DNA of 64,000 nucleotides from Chalara sp. BL73 (Eukaryota > Ascomycota > Leotiomycetes > Helotiales). This document shows, one piece after another, positions 19,222 through 30,747 of the stretch. Under the pieces are notes generated by a model. It was not told the DNA's origin, did not search any database, and was given only the letters and a program-made list of their open reading frames with translations. Within the stretch, counting starts at the first letter, position 1. Each line of letters starts with the position of its first letter. A program made the translations under genes and the position numbers. The stretch is from positions 62,001 through 126,000 of the forward strand of contig CAKJVC010000192.1 of the NCBI GenBank assembly GCA_918026815.1, written 5' to 3'.

Positions 19222-21158
19222 GCTTGTATATTTTCACCTTGGCTACTCTAAAGAACGGGGCCTCATTTCCTAAAGGAAACTACGAGGACTTTATACCACC
19301 ATCGTTTTGGCGCCACCTCGGATACCTCTGATAGACGGCTACTTGGGAAGTCCACGAGGGTCAAAAATCAATATTGTAAGAGCTTACATGCTTGGAGCCC
19401 AAAGGCAGAGCATTAGTCTGACGAGAGCCGCTTGGCAAAAGGCTAGATATTCAGCTCAGTTACATATGAGAAGCTGGTTATAGAATTCAAATACGAGATT
19501 TCTCGATATTAGGCTCAGTAATTGGCCCGCGAATACTACTTGACTAATAACCTTCCGAAAAAAAAAAATCTTTAATAAGGGTCGGCATAATCGTAACCTA
19601 GCTTACAAAGCTTTCCCATATTATGCTTAAACTGTCATCCTAAATCATGGCACTTATAGAATGAAGCCGCCACAAGTTTATACATTATGGCTCCTCAACC
19701 ATAAACCCTTGATGCAGATGTGACATTACCTTTCCGTTTAGAATAGTTGGTACTGCAACGTCGGCCGCTACTCAATGTAAGCTCCAGAACTTACGCTTGG
19801 TGATAGCTGCTTACGAGAGGATTATCTCACGTGTGGTGTCATAGGGCCGCCAAGATAAAAAGCACCAGACTTTCGTTTATGCTTCATCACATTAAGCGTA
19901 AATGAATGTCTGAATAAGGCGTGTCTATCTGACTAACGAGGCAGAATAGGTTCTCACCTACAACAGCATTAAAGGGAGTAAAAGGTCAAGAGTTTACCAG
20001 GCCAAAATAGGCTACAGCGCTTGACGGACCCACAAAAAGTCGACATACAAACCAAAGAGTAGTCATGCGGCATAATATTGCCTGCAGTTTGTGAACTACA
20101 AATCTATATGCCAGCCTCCAGTGGGGTAATCGCAAAATTCTAAAGCATATGACCTTGATCCCACGGTCTGCGGAGTCCTCTTTTGAACTTGTACAGGCTT
20201 CCTGTCAGCCGTTTACTAGGTCTTGTAATAAGGAGGCAATTGTCACGAAGCCAAATACTTGCACCTATTTTCTTCTCAAAATAGTTTGATTAGCCTATAC
20301 AATCTAATTATGGCAGTAAATATTCATCGCCAACGATTTGCATAGTGTAGAAGGCTGATCCGCTGTCTGGATCGGTACGATTTTGCAGGGTCGGAATACG
20401 ATGCACATTATGTAAGAATCACATAACTCCGTAAGTTACCGCAATGGCACCTATCGGTTTCATACAAGAGTTACAGCTTTAGCAATTGAACTTTATGAGC
20501 AACTCAGAATGCTGCAGCGAGAAAATACGGCGGTCTTGGTTATACCGTCGATCGTTTCGTTCACAGCATTGAAAAGCGCTTTACCCCCCCCCCCACTTCT
20601 CTATTACGACTATCCGCAATTTTGAATTATAGTATGAAGGTTCCATCAAGAAAGTATATGACTCTAAGCTTCGACAGCACGGAGAATAAAAAAACCAGCA
20701 CGCCTGGAGGTCAGTCCTACGAAGGGTGTACATAAAACGCTACGCATTTTGGCGTGAGGATTTAGTGCGCTAACATGACTCTATATTAAAAGTTACGCTA
20801 GTTGCATTATATTATATGCTATGCCGAAAATTACTCGCAGCGTGGCGTTCTTCTAGAAACTTTCATAGCCAGCAACGTAGCGTAGCCTCTCACCCGTCTA
20901 CTATTGCTCGCTGATCGGGCTGCTTTTACTCTGCGTGCGGAAAACAGCGGCCGTAATAATGACCCATATTCTGGCCGTCTAACACAAGTACCATATTTTC
21001 GACCTGTGTTCGGCGGCCCGGCATACTAAAGACTTCGGCTGGGACTTGTGGGGCAGCAGGAAAACTTACGAAAGGGGAAAACCGCTGTCTGGTATAGAAA
21101 ACGTGAAAAGACACAATATTGATACCAGATTGTCTTTATTAGGCGCGTTTCTAATTCA
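19222..21158. other. Gene-poor AT-rich region
   Basis: No gene supported over 1.9 kb. The sequence is stop-rich in all frames with long AT stretches. An 11-base C run is at 20584-20594. It resembles the first 1.6 kb of the window and may be old repeat sequence degraded by RIP-like mutation. No transposon domain could be recognised. Confidence 0.4.
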
Positions 21159-21758
21159 TTACCTAAATCGCCGTATAAGAAAGCATTCTGTCAGTCCGCC
21201 GGGCATCTCGAGTTTCTGCTCGGTCTTGAATCCAAATTTCTGGTAGAAGCTTTCTGCAAACTCGTTTGCTTCAACAAACATGTCCAGCTCCTCTCGATCC
21301 GCAATCTCGCATGCCCTCGCTATCAGCATTGTCCCCAGGCCGCGACCTTGGTGTCCGGCGTCGACACCAAAGTGATCAACACAAAGGTGCGCCCGCCCGA
21401 GCATGAACATCTCGCGATACTTAATCATGGACTTCAACATGGCGTCGAAGGCTTCCCTGTCAATCTGTGGCGCGGGAGGGAAAGAGCTCCATCGTCCAGC
21501 TCCTCTTTCATCGGCTTTGTACTTGCGCAGGCAGAGCAGGCCCAAAACAGTGGTTGAAGACTCTGGGGATGAGATCTTGAGAAGGTAGCAATTAGGGTCG
21601 TCGATATCCAGCGCATATTTCTCTTCCCACCATGGCGCGATGGAGCTGGGGAAGACTTTGCGGTGCCATTCCCTTGTTGGGTGAAAGGCTCGGGCGTGGA
21701 GGGTACCGATTGATGGGAGGTCTCGAGGCTCTACTTTCCACCCTGATGTGTTGGGCAT
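21159..21758 (-). CDS. GNAT family N-acetyltransferase
   Basis: An intronless 199-aa protein. The acetyl-CoA site motif A is clear: HFGVDAGHQGRGLGTMLIAR (about residues 129-148, with the Q/RxxGxG/A signature as QGRGLG), followed by the C-terminal ANEFAESFYQKFGF motif B. It belongs with the fungal GNAT proteins annotated as putative acetyltransferases with a FHPT-like N-terminal segment. The substrate cannot be told. It stands alone between two gene-poor stretches. The start is the first ATG of the frame and gives a normal family length. Confidence 0.88.
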   Translation of the reverse strand: MPNTSGWKVEPRDLPSIGTLHARAFHPTREWHRKVFPSSIAPWWEEKYALDIDDPNCYLLKISSPESSTTVLGLLCLRKYKADERGAGRWSSFPPAPQIDREAFDAMLKSMIKYREMFMLGRAHLCVDHFGVDAGHQGRGLGTMLIARACEIADREELDMFVEANEFAESFYQKFGFKTEQKLEMPGGLTECFLIRRFR

Positions 21759-23886
21759 TGCGGCGTTGGTGTGAGTTTGATAGTTTTCCAGCTGATTTTT
21801 TTGCAGTCTATGAGGGAGGCTCTGTTATGCCTAAGTCACATTTGATTGGCTTAGATTAGTCAGCCAACACAGAGCTTAGTGTTCTATATCGAAGCTATTC
21901 ATTTCCTTAACACGACTATCCAGAAAAAGTCTATAGTATAAAGCCTTTCTATACCTTCTTGCGGTGCCACGAGCGGGTCTATAGCACGATGCAGCTACCA
22001 AAGTCTTCGCTGTGAGATTCGGTCAACGCTTTTCCACAATCTGGATGTGGCGGACAGTATATTTAGAGGATTGATACGATGTAGGTATCTCGTCGAATAG
22101 GTCTTAGCGGTATCATCTGAGCGTGTTGGCATTGGCTGGGCGCTTTCTCGCCATCTTTTCAAAGCATGAAGTTCAGCCAGCGTCTAGTTTCTGCACGGAG
22201 GGACAACTATATATCCGCACAGCCACAGCCCTGACAGCCACAGGCTGGGCAAGGAGAATTTGGCAAACGAAGATAATTAATATGTGGGGGCGTGCGGGAC
22301 GTGTCGCACTAGCCAGGATCGCCAATCGTTTCGATTGGAGGTACTGGCCTTCGTGGCTAAACTTTATACCACCACGTGTGAGAGATTGCCGATGATGTCT
22401 TCCCTGTACTCTATGGGATGGATGTGAAAAGAATCTGCGTCGCCTAAGAGAAATTAGACTGCCAAGCTGTATACGTAAATTGGAGGAAGCTGGCAAAATT
22501 TCTGTTCAAATTGTTATTTTTTTTTATTTAATAAATGCTGTTGTTTAAAAATCGCTAAATTCAGATGTTTTGATTGGCCACAGGTATGCACATCTTATAT
22601 GAAGATATTCTAGTATCCTAATGGGATAATGACGTTCTGATTAATCCTCATGGTATTAGAGTCTGCCAATCACCATGGCCTGATTAAAAATTACCAGTGT
22701 CCAACAGTACTCACAAACTTATGAGACGAGCCAAGACAGAAGAAGAAAATATAGTCAGTATGGACTTAAGAGCACCACTCTCTTGATTCTTGGCTGGTTG
22801 GGCCACCAATGCGGAACGATTGACTTGTGGTTGTATTAACTTCTCAAAAGAATGAGAGCTTCTCACTAAGAAGTGGTGAGCCATGACACGTTACAGATAA
22901 TGTCCATGCCATTGCAGCTGTTGGGCCTAATCGCGGGGCCGTTCGATCTCCCAAAGTCGAGAAGAGCTGTATCTATGCCATAGAGGCCTAAACAATCAAA
23001 TTTGGTGCCTCAGGTGACAGCTCAGGCGCCATATCCCTGTGATGCACCGTAGGGAGAATGGTCGCAAATTGCGTACACATCCCGCAACCTTTTTTTGCCG
23101 CATCAATCAAAGTCTGTGTATCTTTATGGTGATGGAGCTCTGCCGCGGTGTTCTCACGATACCGCCCTAGTGATTATGATGTATAAGGTCTAGACACTTC
23201 TTATATAGTCTATTAAGAGGATGAGTGATAGCATTGAAGAGTGGTAACCGGAAAGCGTCGAACAATTTCCTGTCATGTATAGCAAGTCTGACCACTCCGG
23301 TCTGGTAAGAGCCATCGTCTCCTGATATTCACTAGAAACGTTGCTGCGGGGCTTTGATGTTGTTGAGAATAATGGAATTCACCTTTGGTTTCTTGCTCCA
23401 ACACGGAAATTTGTTGATGATTAAGAATGTTCGTAAATTTTATTCATCGAGGTGGTTGCCTTGGCGCTGCCATGTTCCCGGATATTTGACACCGTGAATA
23501 CCTATCAAAGTGCGAGCAGCGTCTACTACACTATATTTGCAACACAGACAACTCTCCACAAAGCCAAGATATAGCTATAATCCTAACATTGAAATATAAC
23601 CACAAGCGGTTGCAATACAGGGCCTGCAAAGTTGGACCGTAAATGTGCCTCTGTAGTGGACATATCCCCATGAATAAAAGAGCACTAATTAAATTAATGC
23701 AGAATGAAAACAAATTTGAATTAGAAAAATAGACCATCACTCTGCTATCTGTGGCTTACTAAAGCGCCTCTACTAAGGCCTTTCATTATATTTCTACCTG
23801 CTTTTGCATCTACCTCCGAACGCCTATAATACAACCATGGGTATCTGCCACGACCTGAAGCGCAAAAGCGAGAATCCAGCAATTTA
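21759..23886. other. Gene-poor region
   Basis: No coding region is supported over 2.1 kb. A 90-codon plus-strand frame (22123-22395) lacks family motifs. The rest is AT-rich with frequent stops. No tRNA or terminal inverted repeat was recognised. Confidence 0.4.
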
Positions 23887-25146
23887 CTACATAGAGTGCT
23901 GGTCTGGAACCCAAAACACGACCTCCTTATCTCCAGAAGCGAAGAAATTGTATCTTGGATTGAACGCTAAAACCCCCGACTCTCCATTGTACTCCAGTTC
24001 ATAGCTTGGCTTGAGATTATTGCTCTGGGCGCTAGCCAACGTATCCCAAACTAAGATATTCTTTCTCGAACCGCTAATCACATATCGTCCATCGGGCGTG
24101 AAACATGCATCACCGGTGCTCTGCTGAATATAATCTGTAGAATTGGGATCCATGCCCTCAGGGTTATGCTCTCCTGCGGCTAATCGCCTTGAAGCGCCTT
24201 TCTCGTCCCTCCTCAAATGCGCTTTTAAGTCACCACTAAAAGCGTCAATTAGCAGATGGGTGCGGCCGCTGGTGCCAAGCAAGAGATGTTTCCCGTCATT
24301 TGAGAACTCAAGCCTGTTCCAGCTCTTGCTCATGGATTCTGGGGACATTTTAAGGACGTCGAAGGTAGAAAATGGTGGTTTATCATAGTTACGAAAGTCA
24401 TAGAGCAGGATGGCTTGAGCGGTGGGTGATGCGACCGCAAAGACATTTCCAGAAGGGTCCCACGCTGAGAGGAAAGCACCATTGAGGTTCAGCTTGCCAC
24501 AGGCATTTTTGGTAGAGATATCCCAGATCCGTACAGTGTTGTCTTCGCTGCAGGAAAGGAAGTTGTCAGATCCGGGGTGGAGTGCGAGATTGGTCACGTT
24601 TTGCTCGTGACCTTCGAAGTAACGTAGATATGAATTATCATGCGTTGACAAGTATCTGATTGTGTCTGATATTATAAGACTTGAGTTTAGAAACAAATCG
24701 GTGAGATGACCTACGGTTTATTTTTGTGCTAGAGTGAATGATACAGCCAGAAGAATGAGAGAACATTGCATGCGCACAGCCATATTTGTGGCTTATATGT
24801 GACTTGGAATGCTTTCCCTCTTTGACATTATACACCTGCATGGTACTATCATTTTCAGAGGTGAGAAGAAGGGCGCCTTCATCATCAAAATTGAGTGACA
24901 AGATGGACGTCTGAGATGAGGCGAGTTTTGCTGTGCTTGCGGGCTCACGGCGAAAAAGCTAATTTTCAGATGTCAGCGACGCACATTTCTAGATTCGAAA
25001 TGCGAAAATCATACTTTTGTTGGTCGATATATATTGATTACATCTGAGATTTTGGCCGTTGCAGATGGTGCTGGTGCGGCTCCATTGAGACGACTCGAGG
25101 CTCCGCCGTGAAGGGGAGAGTCAACTGCCATCGGCGTTGAAGACAT
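23887..25146 (-). CDS. SWD2: WD40 protein Swd2 (COMPASS and CPF subunit)
   Basis: Three exons (25146-25015, 24958-24715, 24665-23887) give 384 aa. After a disordered 40-residue start, the WD repeats follow the Swd2 pattern: ILSLNFDDEGALLLTSENDS, HKYGCAHAMFSHSSGCIIHS, TIRYLSTHDNSYLRYFEGH, then FLSCSEDNTVRIWD and SRKNILVWD. The TIRYLSxHDNxYLRYFxGH string is diagnostic. Swd2 is shared by the Set1/COMPASS H3K4 methyltransferase and the cleavage and polyadenylation factor. Introns are 56 and 49 nt. At the second junction the codon becomes His where the family usually has Asp, so that splice is probable but not certain. Divergent from the carrier gene. Confidence 0.9.
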
Positions 25147-25602
25147 AGCAGGTGGAGGTCAAAAGAGGCTATGGCAAAATTATATGATGTGCAATGGAAA
25201 TTCTCGCGATTATAAGCCTGCGGTTTCCAGGTCTCGTGATGTCCTGTTCACATGAAGGACCGTCGTTAAATTCTACAGTAAGGATGGTTTTGATAAAGGC
25301 ACCCCTGTTGTTTCATCCGTAGATCTCTGTGTTTTGCGGGTTTTCTCCGGCCTCGGGAGCGGGTCTCGACTCTTGCGCGAAACTTATAAAGTTTTGTCAA
25401 AATAGTAAGACCATTACAAGAGGCGAGCATTCGTAAGCTCTTTTTGTTGTTTCAGAAAGTTGTATAACTTAGACAAGATCCTGCAGCCAGCGATTTCCAC
25501 CCTTATAACCGTCTACAGATTTGAATCGTGATTTTGCACGCAAAAGGTGCCATATTCAAAACTACGCGGGCAATCCCTTAAGTGCGTAGAGGTGGAGAGG
25601 AA
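25147..25602. promoter_or_regulatory. Divergent promoter region SWD2 / OAC1-like gene
   Basis: A 456-bp spacer between two gene starts facing away from each other. No specific site is assigned. Confidence 0.4.
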
Positions 25603-26683
25603 ATGTCGACAACATTAGGGTGAGTCCTGGAGTTCTGAAAGGCGAGACAGAGCTAATTGTGCAACCCAGGGCTTTTGTAGCTGGTGGTATTGCAGCTTGC
25701 GGAGCTGTAACAGCAACACATCCTTTCGAGACTGTGAAGATTCGGTACAAAAAAAGCAGATACGTGTCTGAGACATGCTAATCAGTTTTTCATAGCATGC
25801 AGTTACAAGGCGAGCTTCAGGACAAGGCGCATCAACCAAAAGCATACAGGGGGCCTATCCATGGCGTCTCAGTGATCGTCAGAAATGAAGGCCTGCGAGG
25901 GATCTACCGCGGAATCGGCGCAGCATATATCTACCAAATGATTCTCAATGGTTGCAGATTAGGATTCTATGAACCGATACGGCATACCCTCACCTCTGCC
26001 ATCTATGCAGACAAGAACGTGCAAAGCTTGGGGGTGAATATATTTGCTGGTGCAACTTCTGGCATATTGGGGGCTGCCGCCGGAAGCCCTTTTTTCTTGG
26101 TCAAGACGAGATTACAGAGTTATTCACCATTTGCACCGGTGGGCACACAGCATGAGTACAAGAATGCGGTGGATGGCATGCGAAGGATTTATAAAGGGGA
26201 GGGAATCACTGGGCTTTATAGAGGCGTAGGGGCTGCTATGGTGAGGACGGGTTTCGGAAGCTCTGTTCAACTGCCTACATATTTCTTTGCAAAGAGGCGG
26301 CTTGTCAAGCACCTACACTTGGAGGAAGGACCATTGCTACACCTGGCAAGCAGTACAGCCAGCGGATTTGTGGTTTGTTGTGTGATGCATCCGCCAGGTG
26401 AGTCCACCGGATAGCGCTTTCCGCCAATTTCTAATAGTATGCAGATACGATCATGTCTCGGATGTACAACCAAAACGGAAATCTCTATAAAGGGGTTTTT
26501 GACTGTCTAGGGAAGACAGTGAGGACAGAAGGTGTCTTAGCTATTTATAAGGGATTCCTTCCACATCTAGCGAGAATTTTGCCACATACTATCTTAACCC
26601 TCAGCCTAGCGGAACAGACTAACAAGCTGATGCGAAAGGTTGAGGATCGCATATTGCCCGCTAACATAAAAGCTCAGGTATAG
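25603..26683 (+). CDS. OAC1: Mitochondrial carrier, oxaloacetate (Oac1) type
   Basis: Four exons (25603-25619, 25670-25744, 25796-26397, 26445-26683) give 310 aa. The first exon is only 17 nt. Three carrier repeats are visible with signatures HPFETVKIR, SPFFLVKTR and a third, weaker HPPDTIMSR, plus the YRGIGAAYIYQ and YKGFLPHLARILPH matrix-helix segments. The first repeat (FVAGGIAACGAVTATHPFET, then MQLQGEL) is characteristic of the Oac1 group, which exchanges oxaloacetate, sulfate and isopropylmalate across the inner mitochondrial membrane. Substrate by similarity only. The intron in the last signature splits HPP|D and restores the acidic residue. Confidence 0.88.
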
Positions 26684-26843
26684 ACGTGCCTAGTCGTTTG
26701 ATTGATGACTTAGATCATCGTCTTGTATATATCCGTTATAGTCATGCATAAAGCCAGGCGTCATCCACGAATGAATGGAGGTCATCGTATTGATTAGGCG
26801 CCTTTAAGATAGTTTGAAGTATGGGATACCCACCATATACGGT
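26684..26843. other. Convergent 3' spacer
   Basis: A 160-bp gap between the 3' ends of the OAC1-like gene and NCS2. Nothing else seen. Confidence 0.4.
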
Positions 26844-28024
26844 TCAACCATTGATAGATCTAGAACATCCATAGCATAGAATTCCATAATTCTCATTTCC
26901 CTTTCTAACCCGTGAGTCTGGATTTTGGTCACCTCCCCACCCGAAGATGCCGTCCATCCCTTCGCTCACGGGAAGCCCGCATAGACCACAAGATGAAGTC
27001 TCCTCCCCATTCAGAGGCTTCAATTTGCTAGAGGTGCGAACGACATTCGCCACGATACTGGGATAATTTTCTTCAACCGTTTCAAAGTATTGTATCATAA
27101 GATCATCAATCGTAGTTAACTTAGATGAAGCAGATATGTGAGATGCTGGCTCTTGACTTATGATCAAATCTGTGAGAGAAGGTGAAGCCAAAGAAGAAAA
27201 TACCACGAGTTCCTTCTTAAGAAGGTCTCGCACTGGATAGTTGAACCCAATTCCACATGGAGACATGCCATCCGATATTTGCCATGGCAATGAGAAGCCG
27301 CGGCCTTTAGCAGTCTCCGTGAGGGTCCTTTCGGCGAGACGTGTAGTTGTGTCTCCAAATACTATGCCTTCACAATAATTCTTCTTTGCAATATCCACCA
27401 GGAGTTGCGTAAGCAGCGTCGAGATAATGTCAGCTTTTGAGGTTGCGGAAGGCATGGTGCCTATGAGTTCTTGCAACTGCTCTGTACCAGGTCTCTCGGA
27501 ATCTATGGTTGGAGGCTTCTCCAAGCCTAGAGAACTCCATTCTATGGTATTCAGCAGCAGGGCATCCTCTAGTCCAACACTGGAGTAACTATGCCTGGGG
27601 AACCGTACTTTGTACTTCTCCAACAGATCCGCGGACTCTTTTCTATCTGCAGATTCCAAATATAGGTCAATATGAACTACATGTAGTTCGTAAGATGCTC
27701 GTTTCATTCGGTCGTACTGTGATTTAATCTGCTGGTCCAGGAGATATAGCAAACATGCTGAAGATGTTCCAAAAGACAGAGGAAGAAGTAGCTTTTTCGT
27801 CGCCTTTGATGCTCCTCGAACTTTATATGATTCCATTCGCTTAACAGTTTTAGTAGTGACATAATTGCAGAAACATTTTCTACAAACAGTTAGTTATGAG
27901 TCTTTTCTGGTGGGGCAAAGGCATACTGGCAAACGTGCTCCGAGCGGATTTGTAGATCCGCCTTATTCTCGTTGCACTTCTTGCATATCACATAATCTTC
28001 GTCTGCTATCTCTGGATTCGCCAT
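26844..28024 (-). CDS. NCS2: Cytoplasmic tRNA 2-thiolation protein 2 (Ncs2/Ctu2)
   Basis: Two exons (28024-27927 and 27879-26844) joined through a 47-nt intron (GTATGC...TAG) give 377 aa. The protein works with Ncs6/Ctu1 in the URM1-dependent thiolation of wobble uridine U34 in tRNA-Lys, -Glu and -Gln. The N-terminal zinc motif CKKCN...CQKCF is split by the intron. Then come the LLPLSFGTSSACLLYLLD segment, typical of the ATP-pyrophosphatase-like fold, and the C-terminal CGLCGLP...CYGCS pair. As in the family, the catalytic PP-loop of Ctu1 is not conserved. Length is at the short end for filamentous fungi. Confidence 0.92.
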
Positions 28025-28423
28025 ATTTGTAGTTTTGGTGAATCACAGCAAGAATAAGTGGCGTGCAAATAAAAGTTTGGTTTGTTACAAGAGAGAAGCC
28101 CAAACAGTAGCCTCGCCTTTAGAGCCTTGTCTTTTTTTAAGTGTCCTGTGCGGGCTGTGCGGCCCCCCCTGTTAGCGCTAGAGACACAAAGACGTTGCCA
28201 GACTGGCCGGAGCTTCGTGGCATAGGAGCGTTGGATTTCCAATTCGTAACGTCAACCTCCATTCTCATTTTCTTTTCTCCGTAGCTTGCTCGATCAGGTA
28301 TATCGTTGTCTTTTCGAAATCGCGCATGGTAAAGTCCAGCAAGGTCTGCATCATTACATAGTCGTTCTGAGGTACAAACAAACGAGCTGCTCCCGCCAGT
28401 TCACAAGGCTGCCATCTGTCAGG
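28025..28423. promoter_or_regulatory. Divergent promoter region NCS2 / PTM1-like gene
   Basis: A 400-bp spacer between divergent gene starts. Short open stretches in it are not supported as genes. Confidence 0.4.
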
Positions 28424-30201
28424 ATGAAGAGCTGGATCAATGGACTTCTGCTGCTTGGGTTATCATTCGTGACGGCCCAAGCGTTAGAAGTGAAGCTAGT
28501 TAGTCGAAAGGAGAAACAGCTGAATCGCGGTATCTGACCAGAAGCAGGACCAAACTAACGAAAAACGACAAATATGCGCCGGCATGTACGACCAGAAGAC
28601 TTGGGGCGGGCCAACAGAACCTCATATCCTCATCAAATTTCTCCAGAATACTGCGAGCGGCGATTCCGATCCGATTGCAAGCTTAATAGTCTTCGAGTGG
28701 AAGGACTACGATCTAGTGGGAGTTTTACCAACTGCAGACTCAGTGAAGGTATTTACTACCAGTAGAAAACGAGCTCGAAATTCAGCTACTGATAGGCATA
28801 TAGAAAGAATATATCTGTGATGCGGAGACGATACAGAACAACTGGTGCAATGTCAATCAGACTGGGGAATTCATATTGGCAGAAAATGCAACAGATATAT
28901 CGAAGAACTTGATATATACTAAAGCTGTACATCTCAAGAACCCAGGACTGCCAATAAACTATGGGATCAAGAAGACAGGATACTATTGCGTTGGCTCGAC
29001 TGGATTTACGCCCGATGGTGTAGAGTATACGGCTACGGTGGAGTTTCGGAACGCTTACGGAGAGCTTCCAGCTGCTCAGATTGCAAAGCTACCTTTCTAT
29101 GGTGGTATTACAATTGTCTATGCGGTAATTGGGGCGTTCTGGGCTTTCTTGTATGTTCAGCACCGACATGATATATTGCCTGTGCAAAATTATATTACGG
29201 CGATCATCATATTCTTGATTGTTGAGATGTTGATGACTTGGGGTTTCTATGGTAAGCAAAGCATCTGCTTAAGCAGGGATTAGCAGCTAATATTTTCAGA
29301 TTATCTCAACCGTGCTGGCTCGAACATCGGATCCAAGGCTTTGATGTTTATAGTTGCTATTCTGAACGCAGGGCGCAACTCTTTCTCGTTCTTCCTTTTA
29401 CTTATTGTTTGCATGGGATATGGAGTTGTCAAGCCAACATTGGGCAAGACCATGACCTGGGTTCGTTGGCTAGCTGGTGCCCATTTCGTTTTCGGATTGA
29501 TCTACTCGGTTGCCAGTTTGACAGTTACACCTGAAACTGCCGGTCCTCTCGTTCTTTTCGTCATACTACCATTAGCAGGCACCTTAACCGCGTTTTACGT
29601 CTGGACACTCAACTCCTTGAATATGACCATGAAAGACCTGAACGAGCGTAAGCAAACCGTCAAAGCAGGCATGTACCGTAAACTTTGGTGGGCAATCCTT
29701 ATCTCCATCATGGTAATCTTCGGCTTCTTCTTCTTCAATTCTTTCACCTTCGCGTCAGCTGGTGATCCAGATTTTGTGCCATTCCACTGGCAAACCCGCT
29801 GGTTCATCCTCGATGGATGGCTCAACCTCGTCTACCTCGCTGATGTCATCTTCATCGCTTACCTGTGGCGTCCGACTGCGAATAACAAACGGTTTGCTAT
29901 GAGTGATGAGTTAGCCCAGGATGATGAGGGTTTCGAGATCGCGGATTTTGGCGCCGAGGATGACGATGAAGATGATCCTGAAAACAGCGCCGCGCGTCGT
30001 GGAGATAGAACACAGCCAGGTCAAGAAGGACCACGGTATGATCCTCCATCCCGTGCAAAATCTGCAAGGGAGATCCCAAGGGAAAGCTTAGATGGCGAGA
30101 CAGTTTTCGCAGTTGGTGAGGATGGGGATAGGTGGTCGGATGATGGAAGCGATGATGGGGATGGAAAGAGACTTGTGAGTGGGCAGCCAAGACAGAGCTG
30201 A
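28424..30201 (+). CDS. PTM1: Ptm1/LU7TM-type seven-transmembrane membrane protein
   Basis: Four exons (28424-28498, 28542-28748, 28804-29251, 29300-30201) give 543 aa. It starts with a signal peptide (INGLLLLGLSFVTAQA), then a luminal domain with CAGMYDQKTWGGPTEPHI, FEWKDYDLVGV, the YICDAET segment and INYGIKKTGYYCV. Seven hydrophobic helices follow from about residue 215 (FYGGITIVYAVIGAFWAFLY onward). The cytosolic tail is acidic and disordered. This is the lung-seven-transmembrane/Ptm1 family, placed in Golgi and endosomal membranes in yeast. The first donor is uncertain: GTTAGT at 28499 keeps the conserved LEVKL string, while GTGAAG a few bases earlier would also keep frame. Confidence 0.88.
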
Positions 30202-30747
30202 TAGTTAGAAATATCTCCTTGACTTTGTGCGGTATTTTGCATTGTATGAGTAGAAGAATAGGTCTGGGGTTCTGGGAGCGATACCTCATATTTGTTTATG
30301 TATAAAGGCATTTTTTCCCCCCAAAATTACCAATTTATTGATTCCAAACTTGCTCGAACCAAAATTCTCCTCTAGTTGAAATAAACTCAATCAAAATGAC
30401 ATAGCCCTGATAAAATGCTTTCCTGGTACATGCAGTCACAATATGACTAGAATAGGGGCATATCAAATGCCGCAAATCATCTCCGTTTCAAGTGTTCCAA
30501 GTATTTTTACACTGCTTCCGAAACACTAATCAAATAATATCCCCGTCTGCTAATATTTGGAGATCTAGGTTCATTTCGGAGCCCTTGGTACTTTCCAAAC
30601 GAAGACAGCAGGTTTTCTTACTCAGTAGCCATTTCGCGGAAATCCTCTTGTTTGAAATCAGAGACATTCAAGTGCGATGCTTTCAGAATGTGCCTAATAT
30701 GCACTACAGTATCTCGTATACAAATAGAATTGACTTATTGCTCCTTC
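30202..30747. other. Intergenic region, convergent
   Basis: 3' flank of the PTM1-like gene and of the HET pseudogene. No coding signal. Confidence 0.4.
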